Shown here: piece by piece, positions 1-6,123 of the stretch
Numbering within the stretch: the stretch's first letter is position 1
Layout of the letters: each line of letters opens with the position of its first letter
Source: an uncultured Alphaproteobacteria bacterium
Lineage (GTDB): Bacteria > Pseudomonadota > Alphaproteobacteria > RF32 > CAG-239
Assembly (NCBI GenBank): GCA_944391365.1
Contig: CALXTH010000128.1
Span: 1-15,616, forward strand
Direction of reading: 5' to 3'
DNA length: 15,616 bases
Translations under genes and position numbers: made by a program
The notes under the pieces: model-generated
Database searches by the model: none
Told to the model about the DNA's origin: nothing
The model's input: the letters and a program-made list of their open reading frames with translations, nothing else

Positions 1-45
1 TTCCTAAACTGTGGGCAGGAGGTTCGAGTCCTCTCGCTGGCGCCA
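1..45 (+). tRNA. tRNA-Arg (CCT anticodon), 3' part only
   Basis: The window opens inside a tRNA. Bases 18-34 form a T-arm (GGAGG, loop TTCGAGT, CCTCT), followed by a seven-base acceptor strand, a G discriminator and an encoded CCA at 43-45. Counting back from the T-arm puts TTCCTAA at tRNA positions 32-38, so the anticodon is CCT, which reads AGG (arginine). The 5' half lies outside the window, so acceptor and anticodon-stem pairing cannot be checked. A run of T follows directly, without a hairpin. Confidence 0.85.
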
Positions 46-194
46 TTTTTTTGCAGAGAAATCATAGCCTTGCTTTTTTATAAAAAATATTTCCGGTTTG
101 TTCTCCGACAGCGAGATATCTTCTGAAAATTAAAAAAATGTTTAATATTTTCCCTTAAAATAAATTTATAAATCAGATAGAAGAGGTGTTTTCA

Positions 195-539
195 ATGAAG
201 AATGTGTTAAAGGGAGCCGCAGCGCTGGCATTATTTTTTATTTTGGGATGCTCGGAAAAACCTGAAATTCTTGGCGACTGGGTGCAGCCTATCCCGGGGC
301 AGAAAGACCGAGTACAGGGAATTCGGTTTGAAAATGGCGGAAAACTTTCATCCATCAATATGAGTACTCTGGCTTATGAAACATGGGAAAGAAACGGAAA
401 TAAGCTGGTTCTCAGCGGAAAAAGCATTGGTAACGGGGTTACGTCTCCGTTCAGTGATACTTATTATATTGAAAAGCTTGATGAACAGACACTTATTCTG
501 AAAGACGGCGATTTTACCCTGACTTATTTCCGCCGGTAA
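195..539 (+). CDS. Small lipoprotein with lipocalin-like domain
   Basis: A 114-residue predicted lipoprotein. Residues 1-19 are a short type II signal peptide: basic start, hydrophobic core, and lipobox I-L-G-C with Cys19 as the lipidated residue. The mature part begins almost at once with a G-D-W-V-x-P-I-P-G segment (residues 27-35). It continues as alternating polar and hydrophobic strands with a serine/asparagine-rich centre and a Y-F-R-R end. This pattern resembles small bacterial lipocalin-like lipoproteins (Lipocalin_3-type), which fold as a beta barrel; ligand and role are unknown. I chose ATG 195 over the GTG at 186 because GAGGTG at 183-188 is a good ribosome binding site six bases before the ATG and would be destroyed as such by the earlier start. 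Its 3' end overlaps the converging gene on the other strand by 16 bases, with no terminator between them. Confidence 0.75.
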   Translation: MKNVLKGAAALALFFILGCSEKPEILGDWVQPIPGQKDRVQGIRFENGGKLSSINMSTLAYETWERNGNKLVLSGKSIGNGVTSPFSDTYYIEKLDEQTLILKDGDFTLTYFRR

Positions 540-1009
540 ATTTTATTTTTTTCTGAAACTGACAGGGCGTTTTGGTAAAGCAGAAGATTGTTCAAAATGA
601 TTTTCAGCTGCTGGTTCCACAGAGTTTCGGCAACGCTGACATTGCTTTCGCCGCAGTCGTAATATCCTTTTCCCTGATTGCAGGTGTAATTGTTGTTATA
701 AACCAGATTGTACATATCAACATAGGCTTTTTGTGCCATATCGAAGTCCTGCAGCGCTTGTGAACGCGTTTTTTCATTGTCAAAAAGTTTGCTCAGTTGT
801 TCGGTGATATATTGTTTCAGGCAGTTGTTTTCCTGTCTGGTCAAGAGAAGCGCCTGGCGGTTGTTTAATTGTTTGGTGCTATTCCAGTCGGGATGACGGC
901 AGCGTTCCAATATTTGAACATAGCGGCTTTCTGCCGGTATTTCTTCGGCCGCAACGGCCGCAATGCCGGACAGAGATAGAAAAATCAATAAAAACAGTCT
1001 CTTATACAT
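524..1009 (-). CDS. Hypothetical exported protein with four cysteines
   Basis: A 161-residue protein I do not recognise. Residues 1-21 are a Sec signal peptide (M-Y-K-R, then L/I/F-rich core, then A-A-V-A-A), so the product is probably periplasmic. The mature chain is mostly polar and probably helical. It has four cysteines at about residues 37, 63, 110 and 119, which would suit two disulfides; the last two flank a short glycine/tyrosine stretch. This vaguely recalls small DUF1311/LprI-like periplasmic proteins, but I see no convincing signature. An open frame continues upstream to 1084; I chose the ATG at 1009 because the signal peptide starts there and a GGAAAGA stretch lies about ten bases upstream. 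It follows the porin gene on the same strand after 86 bases and could share its transcript. Confidence 0.6.
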   Translation of the reverse strand: MYKRLFLLIFLSLSGIAAVAAEEIPAESRYVQILERCRHPDWNSTKQLNNRQALLLTRQENNCLKQYITEQLSKLFDNEKTRSQALQDFDMAQKAYVDMYNLVYNNNYTCNQGKGYYDCGESNVSVAETLWNQQLKIILNNLLLYQNALSVSEKNKIYRRK

Positions 1010-1095
1010 TAAATTTTCTTTCCGGTTTTTTATCCTTTGTTTGATTTGTAGCATAAAAAGATTAATTTTATTTGAATTTCCCATTTCTTACCAGT

Positions 1096-2250
1096 TTAGA
1101 TATTCAGCATAAAACCAGTGATGTAACTGTAACCTTTGTTACTGTCGGCGGCGGTATTATCTGCTCCGGTAAAACTGACATGAGCCACTGTGGCAAACAG
1201 GCTCAGATATTCATTATATTGATATTGATTGGTGAACTGAATATATTTATCCTGATTTTGGGTCAAATCTGCTTTTGTTTCAAAATAAAGCAATGCCGTG
1301 GTTAATTTTCCGTATGTGTAACTCAGGCCGATGTTCCAGGCTTTGCCCTCGCGGAAATTATCAAAATAAGGTGCCGTCATATAGCTGTTAATTTGTTTGT
1401 TTACCGGATAGCGGTTACCATCAACATTGGTGCGACGAAATGACCCACCCAGCGTCCATTCTTTCCAGGTAATGTTCAGGCCGGCGGCATAGTCTTTATC
1501 TTCTTTGGCATAAAGACCATATCCCAGGTAAGAATTAATAATAAAATCGCCAAACCGGCTGTTGTTGGACAGTGCAAAAACATAGGCTTCTTCATTATGA
1601 TACGGCGCATAACCGTTAATCAGTCCCTGGTTGATATAAGCTTCCGGCATATAGGTAAAACCGAAACGGGTTCCGTGAAATTCCGGTGAAATATAGTTGA
1701 ATTTTGTTGCAACATTATCCGTATCAAGCTGTGTTGAATTCAGAGTCCGGTAAGCTGCCCGCTTGCCGCCGTTGTTAATCCAGTTCGGGTTGCTGTAAAA
1801 ATTGACAATGGAGCTGTCGTTTATGCCCAGCGGGCTGGCCGCATTCGGGGCTCCGGCATAAAACAAGTACGCGACATTATAATTCTGGCCGATTTGTATC
1901 TCACCATACGGGCTTTGCAACGCGGCATAGAATTGTTCATCCCACTCATTGGGGCTATAATCGTTCAGATAATTATTTCCATCTGTATCCGTACTGTAAT
2001 AAAAACCAAGCTGATATCGGGGAGTAAACTTGTAGGTGGCAGACAGGTTTATGTTGGCGCCGCTGTAGGTTTCATTATGGTTGTCGGTATTATCATATTG
2101 TTTTTCATAGCTGTTTTGTCCGTAGAGAACTTTGAATGTTCCTCCGGCATTAAAAGTCCAGTTGTCATACTCAAACTGCATCGCCTGCGCAGAGGTTTCC
2201 GAAAGTAGCAAAACAGGCAAAATTAGAGATAAAGCGGCGCTTTTATTCAT
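1096..2250 (-). CDS. Outer-membrane porin (Gram-negative Porin_4-like)
   Basis: A 384-residue outer-membrane porin, expected to form a trimeric beta-barrel channel for small solutes. Residues 1-23 are a signal peptide ending in A-Q-A. The mature protein starts with a long strand and then shows repeated amphipathic strands rich in Y, F, N and G, typical of general porins. The segment around residues 105-125 (Q-F-Y-A-A-L, then Y-G-E-I-Q-I-G-Q) matches the place where Porin_4 proteins carry their 'GFGTLRLGR'-like strand before the constriction loop. A clear GAGGT ribosome binding site sits eight bases before the ATG. The chain ends G-F-M-L-N-I rather than in the phenylalanine or tryptophan usual for outer-membrane barrels. 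The family call is good; substrate is unknown. A short dyad (2287-2301) lies upstream and may be an operator. Confidence 0.8.
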   Translation of the reverse strand: MNKSAALSLILPVLLLSETSAQAMQFEYDNWTFNAGGTFKVLYGQNSYEKQYDNTDNHNETYSGANINLSATYKFTPRYQLGFYYSTDTDGNNYLNDYSPNEWDEQFYAALQSPYGEIQIGQNYNVAYLFYAGAPNAASPLGINDSSIVNFYSNPNWINNGGKRAAYRTLNSTQLDTDNVATKFNYISPEFHGTRFGFTYMPEAYINQGLINGYAPYHNEEAYVFALSNNSRFGDFIINSYLGYGLYAKEDKDYAAGLNITWKEWTLGGSFRRTNVDGNRYPVNKQINSYMTAPYFDNFREGKAWNIGLSYTYGKLTTALLYFETKADLTQNQDKYIQFTNQYQYNEYLSLFATVAHVSFTGADNTAADSNKGYSYITGFMLNI

Positions 2251-2286
2251 GACAACCTCATAAATTATTAATAAATATTTTTTTCA

Positions 2287-2301
2287 GATTACACGTTAAT
2301 C
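2287..2301. promoter_or_regulatory. Possible operator dyad upstream of the porin gene
   Basis: GATTA and TAATC are perfect five-base inverted arms separated by CACGT. The dyad lies 37 bases before the porin start codon, between the preceding terminator and the gene. Position and symmetry suit a dimeric regulator, but a five-base dyad in AT-rich DNA can arise by chance. Confidence 0.25.
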
Positions 2302-2304
2302 ATT

Positions 2305-2336
2305 AAAAAAGCCTTATGCTGACACACAAGGCTTTT
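2305..2336 (-). terminator. Rho-independent terminator after the 141-residue gene
   Basis: On the minus strand AAAAGCCTT and AAGGCTTTT pair over nine bases around a 12-base loop, and the 3' arm runs on into a T6 stretch. It begins a few bases after the stop codon of the gene at 2341-2766 and separates it from the porin gene downstream. Confidence 0.8.
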
Positions 2337-2340
2337 CATT

Positions 2341-2766
2341 CTATTTCCGCTCATCAAGCTCCCGGTTGATAATCTTCAGAACCTGTCCCATTTCCGAATG
2401 GTTGGAATCCAAAATAATATCAATCAGCCGATTTAGTTTTTCCATGCTCAGTTCAGATAACTGTGACCGACGGATATATTCCGCGGATTCAGGAATTTGA
2501 CATACGTCAAACAGAACATCAGCCAGTTCTTCCAATGATGAAACGAAATAGATTTGGACATTGCGCTGTTTCAGGATGCGGGCGGACCTTGCCGCAACAT
2601 TGTTCCAAAACATAAATTCGCTTTTGTCCTCACAATGACATTTCTTCAGGAATTCAACGGCAATTCCGCTGGAATCGAGCGCCTGGCAAAGCTCTTCCGT
2701 CGTCATGGACTGATAATCCGCATGCTCATAACGGCGGCGTAATTCCCGGTAAACTATATTGCTCAT
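2341..2766 (-). CDS. Hypothetical cytoplasmic protein, 141 residues
   Basis: I do not recognise this protein. It is 141 residues, has no signal peptide or membrane segment, and looks mainly helical and acidic. Features include a basic start (R-E-L-R-R-R), a C-H-C triplet at residues 43-45, another cysteine at 27, and a leucine-rich C-terminal helix (about 105-135). Its own terminator follows, and the rpsA terminator precedes it, so it is probably a single-gene transcript. In many alphaproteobacteria ihfB lies after rpsA; this protein is not IhfB. There is no ribosome binding site before the ATG, but a TATAAT ends only ten bases upstream, so the mRNA may be nearly leaderless. The continuous frame and flanking terminators support it as a real gene. 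Confidence 0.65.
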   Translation of the reverse strand: MSNIVYRELRRRYEHADYQSMTTEELCQALDSSGIAVEFLKKCHCEDKSEFMFWNNVAARSARILKQRNVQIYFVSSLEELADVLFDVCQIPESAEYIRRSQLSELSMEKLNRLIDIILDSNHSEMGQVLKIINRELDERK

Positions 2767-2776
2767 AATAAAAATA

Positions 2777-2782
2777 ATTATA
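2777..2782 (-). promoter_or_regulatory. Candidate -10 box of the 141-residue gene
   Basis: Reading the minus strand, a perfect TATAAT lies ten bases before the start codon at 2766. No good -35 hexamer sits 17 bases further upstream. Transcription from this box would start about three bases before the ATG. The region is AT-rich, so the match may be accidental. Confidence 0.35.
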
Positions 2783-2837
2783 AATTAATACTTAAATATC
2801 ATTTTCAGTTTAAAGGTATTTTTGACAAAAATCAAGA

Positions 2838-2869
2838 AAAAACCTCCGGGAAATTTCCCGGAGGTTTTT
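2838..2869 (-). terminator. Strong rho-independent terminator after rpsA
   Basis: A 13-base perfect stem (AAAAACCTCCGGG and its complement) encloses the six-base loop AAATTT. On the minus strand the stem is followed by a T-run. It lies 29 bases after the rpsA stop codon. Because the stem is flanked by A and T runs it could also act on the plus strand, but no gene there needs it. Confidence 0.92.
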
Positions 2870-2898
2870 ACGGTTAAACGTCCGCACAAAACAGAATT

Positions 2899-4581
2899 TT
2901 ATGCGTTCTTTTTCAGCGCCTCACCCAAAGCATCACCCAAGGTTGAACTGGAAGTGTTGTTGGAATATTCTTCCAAAACTTTCTTCTCTTCATCAATCTC
3001 AAGCGCTTTTACGGAAATGCCGAGTTTGTTGTTCTTTCTGTCGACAGAAGTCACTTTGGCTTCCAGAACATCACCCTCTTTGTAGTTTTCGGGGTTCTGG
3101 GCTGCTTTGTCTTTCGACAAATCAGCTTTTTTGATGGTGGCGGAAACGCCGTTTACTTCAACGTTAACTCCTTTGTCATCCGTGCTGACGACGGTGGCTT
3201 TGACAACATCACCTTTTTTGAAGCCTTCCAGAGCACCGGCAACGGCGTCTTCTGTCAATTGTTTGATGCCAAGGGAAATGCGTTCCTTTTCGACATCGAC
3301 ATCAATAATTTTGGCTTCAATTTCCTGACCTTTGGTATAATCCTTAACGGCTTCTTCGCCGGATTTATCCCAGGAAATGTCTGACAGGTGAATCATTCCG
3401 TCGATTTCATCAGACAGGCCGACAAACAGACCAAATTCGGTAATGTTTTTGATTTTGCCTTCAATAACAGAACCGACCGGGTGCTCCTCAATATAAGCAG
3501 CCCAAGGATTTGGCGTGCACTGTTTGATACCGAGGCTGATTCTTCTCTTGTCAGAATCGACCTCGAGGACTTTGACTTCAACTTCCTGAGAAGTCGAAAC
3601 AATCTTGCCCGGATGGACATTGTTGCGGGTCCAGCTCATTTCTGAGACATGGACAAGTCCTTCAATACCGTCTTCGAGCTCGACAAATGCGCCATAATCG
3701 GTGATATTGGTTACTTTGCCTTTATAAATTTCACCAACTTTGTATTTATCAGCGACATTCTTCCAAGGATCTTCTTCAAGCTGTTTCATGCCCAGAGAAA
3801 TACGCTGGTTGTCTTCATTGAATTTGATTACCTTGACTTTAACCGTCTGGCCGACAGACAAAACCTCAGCCGGATGATTAATGCGTTTCCATGAAATGTC
3901 GGTCACGTGCAGCAAGCCATCAACACCGCCCAAATCAATGAATGCACCATAATCGGTAATGTTTTTGACAACACCTTCAAGCTCAGAGCCTTCTTTCAAC
4001 GTATCAATCAGTTCAGCACGGGCTTCAGCACGGGTTTCTTCCAGAACGACACGGCGGGAAACAACGATGTTGCCTCTGACTTTGTCCATTTTCAAAATCT
4101 GGAACGGCTGGGAAATACCCATCAGCGGAGTAATATCGCGAATCGGGCGAATATCAATCTGAGACCCCGGCAGAAAAGCAATTGCGCCGTTGAGGTCAAC
4201 AGTAAAGCCGCCTTTAACCCGGCCGAAGATTACACCATTGACACGTTCATTGGCGTTCATGGATTTTTCAAGATCCTGCCAGACTTCCTCACGGCGGGCT
4301 TTTTCACGAGAGAGAACAATGTTGCCGTCTTTGTCTTCATAACGGTCAACATAAACTTCAACTTCATCGCCGACTTTCAACTCGGCATTCTGACCAAACT
4401 CACGCAGCGGAATGCGGCCTTCAGATTTAAGCCCGACATCAACGGTTGCAAAATCAGGCGTTACACGGATAATGGTTCCTTTGACGACCGAACCGGTAAT
4501 GCTGTTGTCGCCGAACTGTTCATTCAGCAAAGCTTCAAAATCTTCGGTCATTTCGGGAATCTTAACTTCAGTATTAATCAT
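2899..4581 (-). CDS. rpsA: 30S ribosomal protein S1
   Basis: A 560-residue ribosomal protein S1, the six-repeat form typical of proteobacteria. S1 binds U-rich single-stranded mRNA and helps dock and unfold it on the 30S subunit. Six S1 (OB-fold) repeats are visible: first G-S-V-V-K-G-T-I, second E-R-V-N-G-V-I-F-G, then three classical repeats with N-I-T-D/E-Y/F-G-A/L-F and D-I/M-S-W signatures, and a more diverged sixth near the C-terminus. Between repeats lie I-S-L-G-M/I-K-Q linkers. The frame is open up to 4704, but the ATG at 4581 gives the family's usual M-x-N start and length. It lies downstream of cmk, a common proteobacterial pair. No Shine-Dalgarno occurs at normal distance (see the leader entry). 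A strong terminator follows. Confidence 0.98.
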   Translation of the reverse strand: MINTEVKIPEMTEDFEALLNEQFGDNSITGSVVKGTIIRVTPDFATVDVGLKSEGRIPLREFGQNAELKVGDEVEVYVDRYEDKDGNIVLSREKARREEVWQDLEKSMNANERVNGVIFGRVKGGFTVDLNGAIAFLPGSQIDIRPIRDITPLMGISQPFQILKMDKVRGNIVVSRRVVLEETRAEARAELIDTLKEGSELEGVVKNITDYGAFIDLGGVDGLLHVTDISWKRINHPAEVLSVGQTVKVKVIKFNEDNQRISLGMKQLEEDPWKNVADKYKVGEIYKGKVTNITDYGAFVELEDGIEGLVHVSEMSWTRNNVHPGKIVSTSQEVEVKVLEVDSDKRRISLGIKQCTPNPWAAYIEEHPVGSVIEGKIKNITEFGLFVGLSDEIDGMIHLSDISWDKSGEEAVKDYTKGQEIEAKIIDVDVEKERISLGIKQLTEDAVAGALEGFKKGDVVKATVVSTDDKGVNVEVNGVSATIKKADLSKDKAAQNPENYKEGDVLEAKVTSVDRKNNKLGISVKALEIDEEKKVLEEYSNNTSSSTLGDALGEALKKNA

Positions 4582-4689
4582 AAAAAAAATTTCAAAAAAA
4601 CTGCCAGACCTCCAACCGAAATGGTTGAAGCGGACCTGTGCGGGATTAATTTTCTCCGCGGTAAAACCGCACCGCAATACCCGGAGCTG
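4582..4689 (-). promoter_or_regulatory. rpsA 5' leader with hairpins, T-runs and a misplaced SD
   Basis: On the minus strand the leader contains, in order, a five-base hairpin (4658-4670, GCGGT-TTT-ACCGC) and a second five-base hairpin (4613-4627, CAACC-ATTTC-GGTTG). Abutting the second is GGAGGT (4608-4613), followed by T7 (4594-4600) and T8 (4582-4589) immediately before the ATG. GGAGGT is a near-perfect Shine-Dalgarno but lies 26 bases from the start. In gammaproteobacteria the rpsA leader also lacks a normal Shine-Dalgarno, is folded, and mediates autogenous repression by S1. A similar control here is inference. The start of the leader is taken from the predicted promoter. Confidence 0.5.
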
Positions 4690-4695
4690 TGTTGT

Positions 4696-4723
4696 TTTAT
4701 ACACGAAAAGAAGAAAAACTCAA
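4696..4723 (-). promoter_or_regulatory. Predicted rpsA promoter
   Basis: On the minus strand TTGAGT (4718-4723) and TATAAA (4696-4701) are separated by 16 bases, a good sigma-70-type arrangement. It sits just after the cmk stop codon and would give a leader of about 108 bases. This would let rpsA be transcribed independently of cmk. Confidence 0.5.
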
Positions 4724-4724
4724 G

Positions 4725-4747
4725 AAAAAAATGCGCTCAGCGGGAGC
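4725..4747 (-). terminator. Weak candidate terminator after cmk
   Basis: Immediately after cmk the minus strand has GCTC and GAGC around a five-base loop, then three bases and a T7 run. The stem is only four base pairs, so it would be partial at best and may allow read-through into rpsA. Confidence 0.25.
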
Positions 4748-4748
4748 T

Positions 4749-5435
4749 TTATACGGATTTTTTCAGATTTTCCAAAGAAACAAGGCGGGAATCGATAATC
4801 GCACAGGCTTTTTGTTCAACTTCTTCAATAGAGAGAGACGATGTATCCAGAACAACAGCATCTTCTGCCGGGCGGAGCGGTGCCGCAGAACGGGTCGAAT
4901 CGCGCTCATCTCTGGCTTTGATGTCTTTCAGGACCTCATCGTAACTTATCTGAATTCCTCTGGAAAGAAATTCTTTGTAACGCCGTTCGGCACGGACTTC
5001 GGGCGACGCAGTCACAAAAAGTTTGACATCGGCTCCGGGACAGACGACCGTTCCGGTGTCGCGTCCGTCATAAACTGCACCTTCAGCGGGAGATCCGTCA
5101 GGGAATGTCGGATTTTTACAAAAATCCTGTTGCATTTTCAGTAAAAGTCTGCGCACCTCAGGATAAGCCGAGATAATTGAGGCATTTTGTCCGCCGCGCG
5201 GGCCGCGGAATTCGGGGTGGGTGGAAAGCTCCATCATCCTTTGAAAAGTCAGTTTGGTGGCGATTTCGGCCGCAGCGGCCTCATCTTCCACATTAAGCCC
5301 CCGGAGAAACATCTCCAGCCCAACGGCCCGGTAGACCATTCCCGTGTCAAAATATGCCAGACGGTAACAGGATGCCAGAAAAGAAGCCAGCGTCCCTTTG
5401 CCGGCAGAGGCCGGACCGTCAATGGTAATAATCAT
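4749..5435 (-). CDS. cmk: Cytidylate kinase
   Basis: A 228-residue (d)CMP kinase that transfers phosphate from ATP to CMP and dCMP in pyrimidine nucleotide recycling; cytoplasmic. The N-terminus I-I-T-I-D-G-P-A-S-A-G-K-G-T contains the P-loop at residues 7-15. Y-F-D-T-G-M-V-Y-R-A (residues 28-37) is the family's substrate-site motif, normally L-D-T-G-A-M-Y-R. G-R-D-T-G-T-V-V-C-P corresponds to the usual G-R-D-I-G-T-V-V-F-P, and the R-D-x-x-D-x-x-R lid motif is followed by P-L-x-x-A-E-D-A. Length fits the family. An AAGGAT ribosome binding site lies about ten bases upstream. It precedes rpsA, as often in proteobacteria, but the usual upstream neighbour aroA is absent; instead a divergent operon begins. 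Confidence 0.96.
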   Translation of the reverse strand: MIITIDGPASAGKGTLASFLASCYRLAYFDTGMVYRAVGLEMFLRGLNVEDEAAAAEIATKLTFQRMMELSTHPEFRGPRGGQNASIISAYPEVRRLLLKMQQDFCKNPTFPDGSPAEGAVYDGRDTGTVVCPGADVKLFVTASPEVRAERRYKEFLSRGIQISYDEVLKDIKARDERDSTRSAAPLRPAEDAVVLDTSSLSIEEVEQKACAIIDSRLVSLENLKKSV

Positions 5436-5478
5436 GACCGCATATCCTTTATGTCACAAAAGTTTAACAAAATTCTTG

Positions 5479-5507
5479 TTTCATATTTAGCATATTTATG
5501 TTAGAAT
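5479..5507 (+). promoter_or_regulatory. Candidate promoter for the rsmE-rquA operon
   Basis: TTTCAT (5479-5484) and TAGAAT (5502-5507) are 17 bases apart, and a TG at 5499-5500 makes the -10 an extended TGnTAGAAT. The -35 is weak. This would give a leader of roughly 70 bases to the ATG at 5586. A second, poorer pair (TTTACT, 17 bases, TATAAG) lies too close to the ribosome binding site. A minus-strand TATAAT at 5511-5516 may serve cmk, but lacks a clear -35. Confidence 0.35.
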
Positions 5508-5585
5508 ACAATTATAAAAACAAAAAAGTTCAAAGCTTTTATTATCTTTACTTTATTAATTATTTGGTTTATAAGCGAGGGTGTC

Positions 5586-6119
5586 ATGAGAAATATAATA
5601 AAAAATACGGCAGTTGTCCTGCTGATGTGCATCTCCTCCCTGATTGGTTCAGAGGCTCAGGCTCTGGTTGCGGAAAGTTCAAGCCAGGCGATGAGCCGCG
5701 GAATGTTTGAACCGGGTTTTGTTCCCGGTGCGCAGACGGCCAAACAAAATAAAGTAGAGAGAAAAACTTATAACTACGGTTATGATTACAGCAAAGATAT
5801 TGCCAATAAGCTTTTGAACACCGGCAGCGAGGGAACCATGGTGCTGGTTGATTTGGTTGATGCCTATAAGACCTCGCTGGCTGTTTCCAAAGGACAGTTT
5901 GTTGCCGTCCGCCTGACGGAAGAAGATGACACCAAATGGAATTTTGAAAACCGGTCCGGCGGGTTGCAGTTTCTGAAGCGCGAAAAAAGAGGCGATGTGG
6001 TTATCATGCTTTACAAAGCGGTTGGCACCGGCGGCAGCCGAATCAACTTCGACCTGATGACAACCGGAAATCCTGTTGAGGCTCTTGAAGCAAAAGTTCT
6101 GGAAGTCAGAGTAATATAG
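5586..6119 (+). CDS. Exported protein, faintly chagasin-like
   Basis: A 177-residue exported protein. Residues 1-26 are a signal peptide (M-R-N-I-I-K, hydrophobic core, A-Q-A). Residues 27-80 are a polar, probably unstructured linker with a tyrosine-rich patch (T-Y-N-Y-G-Y-D-Y). Residues 84-177 read as a beta-strand domain: F-V-A-V-R-L, then D-T-K-W-N-F, then Y-K-A-V-G-T-G-G-S-R-I-N-F, then a terminal K-V-L-E-V-R-V-I strand. The order W, then G-x-G-G-x-x-x-x-x-F, then a final strand resembles the chagasin/I42 inhibitor fold. The N-P-T-T-G-Y loop needed for protease inhibition is missing, so any inhibitory role is doubtful. A GAGGG ribosome binding site lies seven bases upstream. It is the first gene of the operon; rsmE begins four bases after its stop. 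Confidence 0.55.
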   Translation: MRNIIKNTAVVLLMCISSLIGSEAQALVAESSSQAMSRGMFEPGFVPGAQTAKQNKVERKTYNYGYDYSKDIANKLLNTGSEGTMVLVDLVDAYKTSLAVSKGQFVAVRLTEEDDTKWNFENRSGGLQFLKREKRGDVVIMLYKAVGTGGSRINFDLMTTGNPVEALEAKVLEVRVI

Positions 6120-6123
6120 AATC

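Noticed and set aside
75..88. TTTTTTATAAAAAA inverted repeat after the tRNA
   Set aside because: All A/T, with almost no loop and no GC in the stem, so not a convincing terminator; chance symmetry in AT-rich spacer.
186..194. Earlier GTG start for the lipoprotein
   Set aside because: The GTG is part of the GAGGTG ribosome binding site for the ATG at 195, and the signal peptide begins at that ATG.
4582..4704. N-terminal extension of S1 from an upstream ATG at 4704
   Set aside because: It would add 41 residues with no S1 similarity and would start inside the predicted -10 to -35 region; the ATG at 4581 gives the normal family length.
3907..4944. 345-codon open frame on the plus strand, antisense to rpsA and cmk
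   Set aside because: It lies opposite two certain genes, its product has no recognisable family, and its asparagine/phenylalanine-rich composition is what the reverse strand of S1 repeats gives.
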